A program made the position numbers and the translations under genes. The notes beneath the pieces are model-generated. The model was not told where the DNA came from. It searched no databases and saw only the letters and a list, made by a program, of their open reading frames with translations. From the NCBI GenBank assembly GCA_945787125.1, contig CALZHW010000018.1, forward strand, positions 1-36,218: a stretch of DNA of 36,218 bases, given 5' to 3'. This DNA is from an uncultured Ectothiorhodospiraceae bacterium. Lineage in GTDB: Bacteria > Pseudomonadota > Gammaproteobacteria > S012-40. Below are positions 6,625-16,140 of the stretch, in pieces; the stretch's first letter is position 1, and every line of letters starts with the position of its first letter.

Positions 6625-8093
6625 GTGAAGAAATTTTAATAAATGTGACACCGCAAGAAACGCGTGTCGCATTAGTGGAAAATGGCGTATTGCAAGAAGT
6701 GTTTATCGAGCGGGCACGCAAACGTGGCATTGTTGGTAATATCTATAAAGGTAAAATCTGCCGTGTATTGCCCGGCATGCAAGCCGCTTTTGTGGAGATG
6801 GGTTTGTCACGCGCAGCGTTCTTGCATGCTTCCGATATTGCGCTATCAGCCGCTCAATTAGATGCGCAAAACGACAACCCGGATGTGCAGCTAATTACTG
6901 ATTTGGTGCGTGATGGGGAAGAGCGTTTAGTGCAAGTGATAAAAGATCCACTTGGCACCAAGGGTGCTAGACTTACAACGCATTTGACGATTCCATCACG
7001 ATTCCTGGTTTACATGCCTTATTCTTCCCATATTGGGGTCTCGCAACGTATCGAAGACGAAGCAGAACGAGAGCGCCTGCGAGGTTTGGTCGAAAAGGAG
7101 CGAGATGCAGATCAACAAGGTGGCTATATTGTCAGAACAGTTGCCGAAGGTATTGATGCGGATGCGATAAAAGCGGATATAAACTTTTTGCAACGGGTAT
7201 GGGCATCAATTCAGGAAAGAGCAACAGCGTCTGATGCCGATATTCTGGTACATGGAGACTTGCCGCTATCGATGCGCGCGGTGCGAGATATGGTAGGCAC
7301 CAAAGTTGAAAAAATCAGAATTGACTCAAAGGAGCATTTTGAGAAGACCACCCGATTTGTGACTAAATTTATTCCTGAACTGATTAACGGTCTGGAATAT
7401 TACGCTGGACCAAGACCTTTGTTCGATTTGTATTCCGTAGAAGACGAAATTCAAAAATCATTGCATTCCAAAGTGCAATTAAAATCGGGTGGACATCTCG
7501 TTATTGACCAAACCGAAGCCATGACAACAGTAGACGTCAATACGGGCGCTTTCGTCGGACATCGAAATCTGGAAGAGACAATCTTCAAGACTAACCTTGA
7601 AGCAACGCAGTCAATCGCCAGGCAACTTCGTTTAAGAAATCTTGGTGGAATAATAATAATTGATTTTATCGATATGCAAAACGACGAACATAAACGACAA
7701 GTCTTACGTGCCCTGGAAAGGGGCTTGGAAAAGGATCACGCTAAAAGTAATATTAGTGAAGTGTCATCGCTGGGTTTGGTGCAGATGACACGTAAACGCA
7801 CCCGTGAAAGCCTGGAGCATATATTATGTGAGGCTTGCCCCACTTGCCGAGGCAGAGGTTCGGTGAAAACGCCAGAGACGCTTGCTTATGAAATTTTTCG
7901 GGAAATATTGCGTGAGGCGCGTGAGTTTGAAGCTCCAAGTTTTTTGGTTATCGCCGCGCAAGAAGTTGTTGATCTTATGTTGGATGAAGAGTCTTCCAGT
8001 GTCGCTGAGCTCGAAGAGTTTATCGGCAGGCCAATCAAGTTCCAGGTCGAAGTGCAGTACACCCAGGAACTGTATGACGTGATACTCCTGTAG
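6621..8093 (+). CDS. rng: Ribonuclease G
   Basis: Endoribonuclease that trims the 5' end of 16S rRNA and degrades some mRNAs. It has 490 residues when started at the ATG at 6621 (MSEEILINVTP), which fits E. coli RNase G (489); an in-frame ATG at 6597 lies inside maf and is not used. An S1 domain covers about residues 35-120. Catalytic aspartates are Asp305 (TTVDVNTG) and Asp348 (IIIDFIDM). The Zn-link cysteines are C406 and C409 (CPTCRGRG), preceded by an extra Cys at 403. It lacks the long disordered C-terminal scaffold of RNase E. It is cotranscribed with maf and followed closely by yhdP. Confidence 0.97.
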   Translation: MSEEILINVTPQETRVALVENGVLQEVFIERARKRGIVGNIYKGKICRVLPGMQAAFVEMGLSRAAFLHASDIALSAAQLDAQNDNPDVQLITDLVRDGEERLVQVIKDPLGTKGARLTTHLTIPSRFLVYMPYSSHIGVSQRIEDEAERERLRGLVEKERDADQQGGYIVRTVAEGIDADAIKADINFLQRVWASIQERATASDADILVHGDLPLSMRAVRDMVGTKVEKIRIDSKEHFEKTTRFVTKFIPELINGLEYYAGPRPLFDLYSVEDEIQKSLHSKVQLKSGGHLVIDQTEAMTTVDVNTGAFVGHRNLEETIFKTNLEATQSIARQLRLRNLGGIIIIDFIDMQNDEHKRQVLRALERGLEKDHAKSNISEVSSLGLVQMTRKRTRESLEHILCEACPTCRGRGSVKTPETLAYEIFREILREAREFEAPSFLVIAAQEVVDLMLDEESSSVAELEEFIGRPIKFQVEVQYTQELYDVILL

Positions 8094-8100
8094 TCTGCTT

Positions 8101-11100
8101 GTGAAATCAATTAAGCCTTCGATTAAGATTGCCTTTTCTACGCTGATATACACCGTTATCGGCCTGCTTGTGATTGCCGCTATAGTGGTGAGTCTAGCGA
8201 GAATTTCGCTGCCCTTCATGCAAAATTACAAAAGTGAAATTGAAGTCTGGATAAGTGATTATATTGGACAGCAAGTTGAGATCAGCACACTTGACGCAAT
8301 CTGGTATGGCTTCGAGCCACAGTTGGTATTGAAAGGTGTGCAACTTCTTTCGCAAGATCGGACAGAGGTGCATGGCTACTTCCAAGATGCGCGAGTAGGA
8401 TTAAATCTATTAGCTTCGATAACCGAAGGGAGATTTGTGCCGGGCGCATTTACTATTGAAGGCGCGCGTTTTGGTGTGGTTCGACACAAAGACGGCCATA
8501 TATCTATTCAAGGTGTGCTCACCGATGATACTGCCGAGCTTCAGTCCAATGATTTTTTAGCACAGTGGATTTTTCAGCAACGAGTTATTGAGATCAAAAA
8601 CAGTGAGTTGATCTGGGCAGATTTGAAAGGCGATAAATCGCCGCGTTTATTTCACAATGTTAATTTGCGACTCATTAATGCAAATAATCGTCATGTGATT
8701 GAAGGCTCAGTTGATTTGCCTGAACAAATTGGTTCGAGTATCAATATTGTTATGGACGTGGCAGGCAACATTTTATCATCTGATAATTGGAGTGGGCGTT
8801 CTTACGCGGAAACAAAAGGCTTGTTATTAAAAGAAATTCTTGAATTAGGGATGAACCATGAGCTGGTTATTCGTAGTGGAGAATTGAATGCACGATTATG
8901 GGGTAGCTGGGCAAAAGCTCAGTTAGTGGCGGTAAGGGGAGATATTAGTCTCGATCGAGTTGTGCTTTCCGCATCAAATAGTGTTAATCGCCGTAAAGTT
9001 ATTGATAGCATAAAAACCCGATTTTATAGCCATAAAAACAATGAAATCTGGCAAACTGTTTTAGATAAACTGGTTGTGAATAATGACGGTAGATCATGGC
9101 CCGCATCAAAAATACACCTTAAGAGTTCGGCAGATTTCACCAAACTGACCGCAAAAATTGATTATTTACAACTGGGTGATATTGTTTCATGGGCAAGTCT
9201 TGGGGTCAATATTGACGACAAAGCGGCGAGTATAGTGCGCAAGTTGGGCATTAATGGTGAACTAAAAAATATTAATCTAAGCTTGATTGACAGTGATGTT
9301 TATTTGTCGGGTGAGATTTCGAAGTTAGAAAGCAATAGCTATAAAAAAATACCAGGATTTCATGGCATTGACGGCCAGTTTTCATTGAGTAAAAATGCTG
9401 TTGAGTTGAAGCTTGCTTCTCCTGTCGTCGTCATGTCTTATCCAGACGTTTTTCTAAAGCGGAGTCACTTGCAAGACTTGACGAGCAGAGTCTTGTTTTT
9501 CAAAGAGCCATCACATTGGACTGTTGCGGCGATTGATACTGCGTTTCAGTTCAAACAATCAAAAATTCATGGCTCGCTAGCATTAACTGCAGGAAAGAAT
9601 GTGACTTCACCGTTGCTGGATTTAGCATTTTATATCGAAGGTGGATTGTTGGCGGATGCAGCGGCCTATTTACCCGCAAAAATTATGAAAAGTAATGCGG
9701 TACCCTGGATAGACGAAGCGTTACAGAGCGGTAAAGTGCCGTATGCTGTCATTGCCCATTATGGGCATGTGAAAGAATATCCCTATCGTGCAAATCAAGG
9801 TGTTTTCGTGATTGATGCGGCAGTGAAAAACGCTGAACTATTGTTTGCCAAACAATGGCCAAAAATTACCGAAATCGATGGTCTTTTTAGATTGCAATCT
9901 AATGAATTTCACTTCTATGCTAACCAGGGCAAGAGTCTTGATGTTCCGTTGAAAAATGTCACGGTTGCTTACCCTGATTTCAAAGCAGTGGAGCGTGATT
10001 TGTTTATTAGCGGAGCAATCAGTGGAGCAAGTAAAGACAAACTTGCCTATTTGCATAATAGCCCGCTTGAACAAATGTTTGCCAGGCATCTCAACCCTTT
10101 ATCAATACAGGGCGACAGTCAACTGGATTTGTCCTTGCATGTGCCGTTAATCAGTGTTGAAAAAACAACGGTTAATGGCGAGTTAAAGCTCTTTGATAAT
10201 ATCTTGAGCTCAAAAGATTGGCTGTTAAATATAACAGATGTGAATGGTAGTTTGTTTTTCACGGAGAAAGCGCTTAAAGCGACTGATGTTACTGGGACAA
10301 TGTTCACAACACCGATTATTGCGAACATTGAGACAATGCATGCCGATAATGATACTCAGCTGAAAATTCTCGGGCATGGTGTGTTTGATGACAAAGCGAT
10401 TGCCAGCGCTTTAGACTTTTATCTCGATAGAAAAATATGGGGAAGCTTAGGGAAAGGACAGGCGGAGATAATGGGTGAACTAACTGTGCCGTTAAAAGCA
10501 AGTGCAGATGAGCCGCCGTTGAGTTTGCAGTTAGACGTAAATTTGCAGAATCTAGCTATCAATTTGCCCGCACCATTAGGTAAAAAAATTGGTGACTCCG
10601 CTACACTTAATCTTGTAACGCAGTTAAGTGGCCAAAAACGATTGCTTAATCTTGAGTATGGTGAATACAATGCTGTGTTTGAGATCACAGCGACAAACAG
10701 TACGCAAGCTATCGAAAGGGGAGGCATAGGTTTACACGAGCAAGCAGTATTGCCCGAGGAGCGGGGTTTTCGTTTTTCCGGTAAATTGCCATCATTTTAT
10801 TGGTCTGAATGGGAGCCGCTGATATTTCCGGAGGACGAGGCACTGTCAATTTTTCAATCAGAAGGCCCAGCAAGTACACTCTCTTTCGATGTGACTGTAC
10901 ATGACGTAGAAATCTTTGATTATCGATTTAGTGATGTTTCGGTGCAAGCATCTCAAACGGTGCAAAATTGGAGTTTACATTTGTCGGCAGAAGCGATTTC
11001 CGGTGAAGTTAATATTCCCTTGAATTTCACAAAAGCGAAGTTGATTGCCAATCTGGATAAATTATATTTGTCAAAAGAAATGGAGTCAGCATCGTCAGTT

Positions 11101-11958
11101 GTAGAAGTAATAGATCCATTGACTATACCAGCCATGAATGTAAACGTTGGCGACTTTCATTATAAAGATATGTCTTTTGGAAAGCTGCAGTTCGCTACAC
11201 AGAGAACAGACAAAGGACAAAAAATAGAATCACTGGTGGTTAGCTCCAGTGCGATAAAAATGACAGGCGCAGGCGATTGGAGCAATGTCGGAGAAGATCA
11301 ACAGTTATCCACTATTGATCTCACAATGAAAGCCTCAAATTTTGGCGAAGCGCTGGATGCGTGGGGTTATAACGATGTAATTAAAAGCGGCAAAGGGACT
11401 CTTAGTGCTAGCGTTAATTGGCCTGGAAAACCCAGTGAGTTTGAACTAGGAAAAGTAACAGGTTCCATTGGAATCGATATGCGTGACGCAAGTATATTGA
11501 ATGTTGATATGGGTGCTGCGAAACTTTTTAGCGTATTTCTTCCTCGGCGTTTATTGCTGGATTTCCGAGATGTGGCGCAAAAAGGCATGTATTTTGACAC
11601 AATAAAAGGTAAATATGGCATCGACAGTGGTAGCGCATTCACTAACAGCTTGGATTTAAAAGGCCCGTTGGCTGATATTGATTTGGCGGGCAGAGTTGGC
11701 TTGGTCGATAAGAATTTTGACATGGTTGTAACCGTTAATAGGCGAATGGTTGGAGATAGTTTGCCTTTGGTCGGTACGGTTATCCATCCTGTCGTTGGTG
11801 GTGGCATTTTTGTCATCAAAAAACTTTTTGAGAAACAGGTTGATGACATTCTGTCGGTGCAATATACACTTGAAGGTGCCTGGGGCGGGGCGGTGATTAC
11901 TCCGGTGGAGAAAGTGAACCCGAATCAACAAGAAAGCACTGATTTCACATTTGATTAG
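8101..11958 (+). CDS. yhdP: YhdP, AsmA-like envelope protein
   Basis: Very long (1285 residues) inner-membrane-anchored periplasmic protein of the TIGR02099/YhdP family, part of the AsmA-like group. In E. coli, YhdP together with TamB and YdbH supports phospholipid movement from the inner to the outer membrane through an elongated beta groove. One membrane helix (about residues 11-34, IYTVIGLLVIAAIVVSL) is followed by long beta-rich sequence; the conserved C-terminal part includes MRDASILNVDMGAAKLFSVF and the GTVIHPVVGGGIFVIKKLFEK segment near the end. It starts with GTG seven bases after the rng stop; the next possible start would remove the membrane anchor. The maf–rng–yhdP order matches E. 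coli. Confidence 0.95.
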   Translation: MKSIKPSIKIAFSTLIYTVIGLLVIAAIVVSLARISLPFMQNYKSEIEVWISDYIGQQVEISTLDAIWYGFEPQLVLKGVQLLSQDRTEVHGYFQDARVGLNLLASITEGRFVPGAFTIEGARFGVVRHKDGHISIQGVLTDDTAELQSNDFLAQWIFQQRVIEIKNSELIWADLKGDKSPRLFHNVNLRLINANNRHVIEGSVDLPEQIGSSINIVMDVAGNILSSDNWSGRSYAETKGLLLKEILELGMNHELVIRSGELNARLWGSWAKAQLVAVRGDISLDRVVLSASNSVNRRKVIDSIKTRFYSHKNNEIWQTVLDKLVVNNDGRSWPASKIHLKSSADFTKLTAKIDYLQLGDIVSWASLGVNIDDKAASIVRKLGINGELKNINLSLIDSDVYLSGEISKLESNSYKKIPGFHGIDGQFSLSKNAVELKLASPVVVMSYPDVFLKRSHLQDLTSRVLFFKEPSHWTVAAIDTAFQFKQSKIHGSLALTAGKNVTSPLLDLAFYIEGGLLADAAAYLPAKIMKSNAVPWIDEALQSGKVPYAVIAHYGHVKEYPYRANQGVFVIDAAVKNAELLFAKQWPKITEIDGLFRLQSNEFHFYANQGKSLDVPLKNVTVAYPDFKAVERDLFISGAISGASKDKLAYLHNSPLEQMFARHLNPLSIQGDSQLDLSLHVPLISVEKTTVNGELKLFDNILSSKDWLLNITDVNGSLFFTEKALKATDVTGTMFTTPIIANIETMHADNDTQLKILGHGVFDDKAIASALDFYLDRKIWGSLGKGQAEIMGELTVPLKASADEPPLSLQLDVNLQNLAINLPAPLGKKIGDSATLNLVTQLSGQKRLLNLEYGEYNAVFEITATNSTQAIERGGIGLHEQAVLPEERGFRFSGKLPSFYWSEWEPLIFPEDEALSIFQSEGPASTLSFDVTVHDVEIFDYRFSDVSVQASQTVQNWSLHLSAEAISGEVNIPLNFTKAKLIANLDKLYLSKEMESASSVVEVIDPLTIPAMNVNVGDFHYKDMSFGKLQFATQRTDKGQKIESLVVSSSAIKMTGAGDWSNVGEDQQLSTIDLTMKASNFGEALDAWGYNDVIKSGKGTLSASVNWPGKPSEFELGKVTGSIGIDMRDASILNVDMGAAKLFSVFLPRRLLLDFRDVAQKGMYFDTIKGKYGIDSGSAFTNSLDLKGPLADIDLAGRVGLVDKNFDMVVTVNRRMVGDSLPLVGTVIHPVVGGGIFVIKKLFEKQVDDILSVQYTLEGAWGGAVITPVEKVNPNQQESTDFTFD

Positions 11959-12010
11959 GTTTATTTTTAACGGGTTTACTGCCATGATATGGCTTGCGAA
12001 GTCGGTCAGA

Positions 12011-12039
12011 TTGATTGTTTTAAAGGTAAAGGTTATAAC
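12011..12039 (+). promoter_or_regulatory. Sigma70-type promoter for nit–tldD–pmbA
   Basis: TTGATT (12011-12016) and TATAAC (12034-12039) are separated by 17 bases, about 50 bases after the yhdP stop and 110 bases before the nitrilase-family start. This is the best promoter-like pair in the gap and implies that the second half of the block can be transcribed independently. Confidence 0.5.
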
Positions 12040-12148
12040 GTCGTTAAATTATAGGTTTGGCAATAAATTGCTATCGTGGTGTTTTTATTGACCAACTGTT
12101 TCTTTACAAGTGAGTTATCGTATAGATTGAGTGAAGGAGAAGGCTTCG

Positions 12149-12958
12149 ATGAAGCGTGTTGCGGCTATTCAAATGGCTTCTGGGCCAAATGTAGATGCGA
12201 ACCTGAATGAGGCATCGAAAAGTATTGAGAATGCCGCCAGAGCAGGAGCAAAGCTTATTGTTTTGCCTGAAAATTTTGCCCTGATGGGTGTGCATGAGTC
12301 AGATAATGTCAAACAGGCAGAGTTAGATGGTCAGGGTAAGATCCAGGATTTTTTAGCCGATCAAGCGAAAAGAAATAATGCCTGGTTGGTGGGTGGTACA
12401 ATCCCGCTAAAAGCCGAGAGTTCTGACAAAATAAGAGCGGCGTGTTTGCTTTTCGACGATGAAGGCAATCGGGTGGCCCGATACGACAAGATTCACTTGT
12501 TTGATGTTGAGTTGGTTGACTCGAATGAACACTATGCTGAATCGATGACCATCGAGCCGGGTGATACTGTCGTCGTTGTTGATTCGCCGTTTGGTCGTTT
12601 GGGTTTAGCGGTTTGTTACGATTTACGCTTTCCAGAATTATTCCGCGCAATGTTGGATAAAGGTGCAGAGATATTTGCGGTACCGTCAGCATTTACTGCA
12701 ATTACTGGTCGTGCGCACTGGGAAATTATTGTAAGAGCCAGGGCTATTGAGAATTTATCGTATGTTATTGCTGCTGCGCAAGGGGGTTACCATATTGGTG
12801 GTCGCGAGACGCATGGAGATTGTATGATTGTAGACCCCTGGGGAACCGTGCTCGATCGTTTGCCACGTGGTTCAGGTTTTGTGATTTCGGATATCGATGA
12901 TGAACGACTGAAAAGCATTCGCAGAAATTTTCCCGCGACAGATCATCGGCAGTTATAG
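12149..12958 (+). CDS. Carbon–nitrogen hydrolase, Nit1/YbeM-type (deaminated glutathione amidase)
   Basis: Nitrilase-superfamily amidase of 269 residues. The catalytic triad is Glu41 (LPENFALMG), Lys114 ([10 protein letters not shown]) and Cys156 ([11 protein letters not shown]). The CYDLRFPEL motif and length fit the Nit1/YbeM branch, which hydrolyses deaminated glutathione to alpha-ketoglutarate and cysteinylglycine (metabolite repair); substrate assignment is by family. The ATG at 12149 is preferred because AAGGAG lies nine bases upstream; an upstream GTG at 12131 precedes that site. It ends two bases before tldD, so the three genes form one operon. A nitrilase homologue beside tldD recurs in many gammaproteobacteria as far as I know. 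Confidence 0.92.
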   Translation: MKRVAAIQMASGPNVDANLNEASKSIENAARAGAKLIVLPENFALMGVHESDNVKQAELDGQGKIQDFLADQAKRNNAWLVGGTIPLKAESSDKIRAACLLFDDEGNRVARYDKIHLFDVELVDSNEHYAESMTIEPGDTVVVVDSPFGRLGLAVCYDLRFPELFRAMLDKGAEIFAVPSAFTAITGRAHWEIIVRARAIENLSYVIAAAQGGYHIGGRETHGDCMIVDPWGTVLDRLPRGSGFVISDIDDERLKSIRRNFPATDHRQL

Positions 12959-12960
12959 TT

Positions 12961-14403
12961 ATGCCAAAACAAATTGCACGTAAACATCTTTTAGAAAAAA
13001 GCCGCTTAAATGAAGCGGCACTTGAGTCTTCATTGGCAAATCTAATGTCTCAAAAGGGCGTTGACTATGGTGATTTATATTTTCAGGAAAGCCGATTTGA
13101 GTCCTGGTCTTTAGAAGATGAAATTGTTAAAAGTGGTCATTTCGGGATTAAGAAAGGCGTTGGTGTTCGCGCTGTCAGCGGTGAAAAAACCGGGTTTGCC
13201 TATTCCGATGAGATATCACAGGATGCCATTAACGCGTCGATAAAAACTGTAAAAGCCATTTCCCGCCAAGGTCAACAACAAAAAACCAAAGTATTTGTTG
13301 CTGGCAGCTTGCCGTTACACCTCTATGACTATATTGACCCTGTGGATTCGTTATCCGCTGCTGAAAAAATTCGCCTGTTAGAAAATGTTGATGCAGAAGC
13401 GAGGCGCCTGGACGCCAGAGTTTCTCAAGTCATGGTGGGTCTGGCCGGCGTTCGGGACGTAGTATTGGTTGCGGCATCTGATGGAACCTTGGCGTACGAT
13501 GTACGACCATTGGTTCGTTTGAGCGTTAGTGTCATCGTTGAAGTCAATGACAGGCGTGAGCAAGGCTCGGCAGGAGGTGGAGCTAGAGTGGGTTACGGTT
13601 ATTTTCTGGAAAATGAACGTGGCCTCGAATATGCCAGAGAAGCGGTGCGCCAAGCTATCGTTAAACTAGATGCGGTTGACGCACCTGCGGGTTCAATGCC
13701 GGTTGTGCTTGGTCCTGGTTGGCCTGGCGTATTGCTGCATGAAGCCATTGGTCATGGGCTGGAAGGTGACTTCAATCGCAAAGGAAGCTCAGCATTCTCC
13801 GGCCGCATTGGTGAAAAAGTTGCCTCTTCAGACTGCACGGTGGTGGATGATGGCACGCTAGCGAATCGACGCGGTTCGCTCAATATAGATGATGAAGGTA
13901 CGCCCACACAAAATACGGTGCTAATAGAAAACGGTATTTTGAAAGGCTATATGCAAGATAAATTAAATGCGCGTCTGATGGGTGTTGAATCGACTGGTAA
14001 TGCTCGGCGTGAATCGTACTCACACTTGCCAATGCCACGCATGACAAATACTTACATGCTTGCGGGCAAGTATGCGCCTGAAGAAATTATCAAGTCGGTA
14101 GAGAAAGGTTTGTATGCAGTGAACTTTGGTGGTGGTCAGGTTGATATAACCTCAGGCAAATTTGTTTTTTCCGCCAGCGAAGCGTACTTAATAGAAAATG
14201 GAAAAATTACTCGACCTGTTCGAGGTGCGACACTTATTGGCAACGGGCCGGAAGTATTAACCAAGGTCAGTATGGTCGGCAATGATATGAAATTGGATGA
14301 TGGAGTAGGAACTTGCGGGAAAGAAGGGCAAAGTATTCCTGTGGGTGTTGGGCAACCGACGCTAAGGGTAGACGAGCTTACCGTCGGCGGAACTAGTGCA
14401 TAA
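12961..14403 (+). CDS. tldD: TldD, metalloprotease subunit
   Basis: Catalytic subunit of the TldD/TldE (PmbA) heterodimeric zinc protease, which in E. coli matures microcin B17 and degrades the CcdA antitoxin. It has 480 residues. The metal-binding motif HEAIGH is at residues 260-265, within [16 protein letters not shown], followed by the family block ending [20 protein letters not shown] and a glycine-rich C-terminal region ([16 protein letters not shown]). It begins two bases after the nit stop and is followed two bases later by pmbA, so the two subunits should be made together. Nothing is truncated. Confidence 0.97.
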   Translation: MPKQIARKHLLEKSRLNEAALESSLANLMSQKGVDYGDLYFQESRFESWSLEDEIVKSGHFGIKKGVGVRAVSGEKTGFAYSDEISQDAINASIKTVKAISRQGQQQKTKVFVAGSLPLHLYDYIDPVDSLSAAEKIRLLENVDAEARRLDARVSQVMVGLAGVRDVVLVAASDGTLAYDVRPLVRLSVSVIVEVNDRREQGSAGGGARVGYGYFLENERGLEYAREAVRQAIVKLDAVDAPAGSMPVVLGPGWPGVLLHEAIGHGLEGDFNRKGSSAFSGRIGEKVASSDCTVVDDGTLANRRGSLNIDDEGTPTQNTVLIENGILKGYMQDKLNARLMGVESTGNARRESYSHLPMPRMTNTYMLAGKYAPEEIIKSVEKGLYAVNFGGGQVDITSGKFVFSASEAYLIENGKITRPVRGATLIGNGPEVLTKVSMVGNDMKLDDGVGTCGKEGQSIPVGVGQPTLRVDELTVGGTSA

Positions 14404-14405
14404 TT

Positions 14406-15755
14406 ATGACAAAAAACACTAAAAATAAATTTTTAACATCTAACGCTGAATTGATTCATTGTGTCGAGCTTGCAAATAAGTTAGCGAAGAAAAATGGCGC
14501 AAGCAGTGCGGAAGCACGCTTAAGTGTAGATACGGGCATATCAGTAAGTGTCAGAAATGGCAGTATCGAAACGATGGAGTATCATCAAGACAAAGGCATG
14601 GGGATTACCGTTTATGTCGGACAAAGTAAAGGTTCGGCAACCACCTCTGATCTGACGGATAAAGCCATTAAAGAAACGGTTAAGGTGGCGACTGACATAG
14701 CACGATTTACCGCAGATGATGAGTGTGCGGGTATCGCTGAAAATTCGGACCTGGCCTGGGAATATCCTGATTTGGATTTGTATCATCCCTGGAAAATATC
14801 TGCTGAAGAAGCAACCGACCTGGCATTGGAATGTGAAAATTCAGCGCTCAAGTTTGATAAACGTATCATTAACTCAGAAGGCGCTTCTGTCTCAAACCAT
14901 GAGTCATTTCACGTTTACGGCAATAGTCATGGTTTTCTTGGTTCGTATCCGTCTTCCAGCCAAAGTCTGAGTTGTTCGGTGATCGCTAAAAGTAAAGATG
15001 TCATGCAGCGGGATTATTGGTACACCGCAACCCGTGACCCAGCAATGATGGAAGCTGCCAAATCTGTTGGCAAGAAAGCGGCGAAAAGAACGATTGAACG
15101 GCTGGATTCGCAAAAAATCCCGACCGGGAAATCCGCCGTGATCTTTTCCCCTGAAATGGCATCCGGACTTATTTCGCATTTCATTAATGCGATTCGTGGT
15201 GGCAATCTTTATCGTAAAAGCTCGTTTTTACTCAACACACTCGGCGAAAAAGTGTTTCCTGAATGGATGCACATCCACGAACAACCTCATATAATCGGCA
15301 GCATTGGCAGTGCGCCCTATGACAACGAGGGTGTGAAAACACGTTCTCACAATATTGTTAAAGATGGGATTTTAGAATCCTATGTGCTCGATAGTTATTC
15401 TGCAAAGAAACTTGATATGAAAACGACCGGCAATGCTGGTGGCGTACATAATCTTATTGTCGAACCGGGTTCCAGTTCATTTAAAAAATTATTAAAAAAT
15501 ATGGATAAAGGTTTGGTTGTCACTGAACTCATGGGGCAGGGTGTTAATATTGTCACCGGTGATTATTCGCGTGGCGCCGCTGGGTTCTGGGTGGAGAACG
15601 GAAAAATTCAATACCCTGTTGCTGAAATTACCATTGCCAGTAATTTAAAAGATATGTATCGGCGTATTGTTGAAGTCGGCAATGATGTGGATAAACGTCG
15701 GAATACTCGTACTCCCTCAATTTTGATTGAAGAAATGACAATCGCTGGCGATTAA
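14406..15755 (+). CDS. pmbA: PmbA (TldE), partner subunit of TldD
   Basis: Non-catalytic partner of TldD, 449 residues. The fold is shared with TldD but there is no HExxxH motif, as expected for TldE. Recognisable family segments include ARLSVDTGISVSVRNGSIET near the N-terminus, LNTLGEKVFPEWMHIHEQPH in the middle, GSIGSAPYDNEGVKTR, and GDYSRGAAGFWVENGKIQYP close to the end. It starts at an ATG two bases after the tldD stop. The heterodimer places substrate peptides in a central cavity with the zinc site contributed by TldD. No terminator is visible directly downstream; a fold-back repeat follows 35 bases later. Confidence 0.97.
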   Translation: MTKNTKNKFLTSNAELIHCVELANKLAKKNGASSAEARLSVDTGISVSVRNGSIETMEYHQDKGMGITVYVGQSKGSATTSDLTDKAIKETVKVATDIARFTADDECAGIAENSDLAWEYPDLDLYHPWKISAEEATDLALECENSALKFDKRIINSEGASVSNHESFHVYGNSHGFLGSYPSSSQSLSCSVIAKSKDVMQRDYWYTATRDPAMMEAAKSVGKKAAKRTIERLDSQKIPTGKSAVIFSPEMASGLISHFINAIRGGNLYRKSSFLLNTLGEKVFPEWMHIHEQPHIIGSIGSAPYDNEGVKTRSHNIVKDGILESYVLDSYSAKKLDMKTTGNAGGVHNLIVEPGSSSFKKLLKNMDKGLVVTELMGQGVNIVTGDYSRGAAGFWVENGKIQYPVAEITIASNLKDMYRRIVEVGNDVDKRRNTRTPSILIEEMTIAGD

Positions 15756-15788
15756 TAAAACTCACAATCTGAGTTTAGTCGTTGCATA

Positions 15789-15915
15789 GTGTCACCTTCT
15801 AGCACCCAAAGCAGCATGCCTTATCGAGAGACGCCGTGAATACCTCCCTGTAGGCTTGACGGCAGCATCCATGTTGCCAACACTCTCAATAAGGCATTGC
15901 CACTACGAGTGCTGG
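15789..15915 (+). repeat. R3 fold-back element, full copy
   Basis: A palindromic element of about 127 bases. The arms share ATGCCTTATYGAGAG in inverted orientation (left about 15815-15830, right about 15880-15895), AGCAC/GTGCT lies near both ends, and a small inner hairpin GGCAGCAT-cc-ATGTTGCC is present. The left 65 bases match the copy at 36037-36102. It lies just downstream of pmbA and could stabilise the 3' end of that message, as REP-like elements can, but this is inference. Confidence 0.75.
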
Positions 15916-15998
15916 TTATGGAGAATAGTTGAGCTCCGATTGTGAGGTATAAACGATGCTGAGCTTCGTTTTCAACAATAATATATTAAGGAAGATTG

Positions 15999-16088
15999 AT
16001 GAAGAATAGAATAATACTCTACCTCATCGGTGTCTTTTTAATAGCAGGCCCGCTTATAATGTTATATATGCATCTATCCGGCGAATAG
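15999..16088 (+). CDS. Possible 29-residue single-pass membrane peptide
   Basis: A 29-codon frame beginning MKNRIILYLIGVFLIAGP and ending in SGE. It has a basic N-terminus and one hydrophobic helix long enough to cross a membrane, the layout of many bacterial small membrane proteins. AAGGA lies six bases before the ATG. I know of no family match. The frame sits alone between the R3 element and the convergent dioxygenase gene, 53 bases from that gene's stop. The ribosome-binding site and composition favour a real gene, but length alone does not exclude chance. Confidence 0.5.
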   Translation: MKNRIILYLIGVFLIAGPLIMLYMHLSGE

Positions 16089-16140
16089 GCTGAGGAACGT
16101 GTATGTTCCTAAGTTCACTAGCAGTTGATTCACATTTTAA

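Noticed and set aside
11367..11849. 160-codon minus-strand frame opposite yhdP
   Set aside because: Shadow of the conserved C-terminal part of yhdP; low-complexity Ser/Pro/Lys composition and no binding site.
11959..12010. Terminator after yhdP
   Set aside because: No convincing stem-loop with a T-run; only a short T-rich stretch is present.
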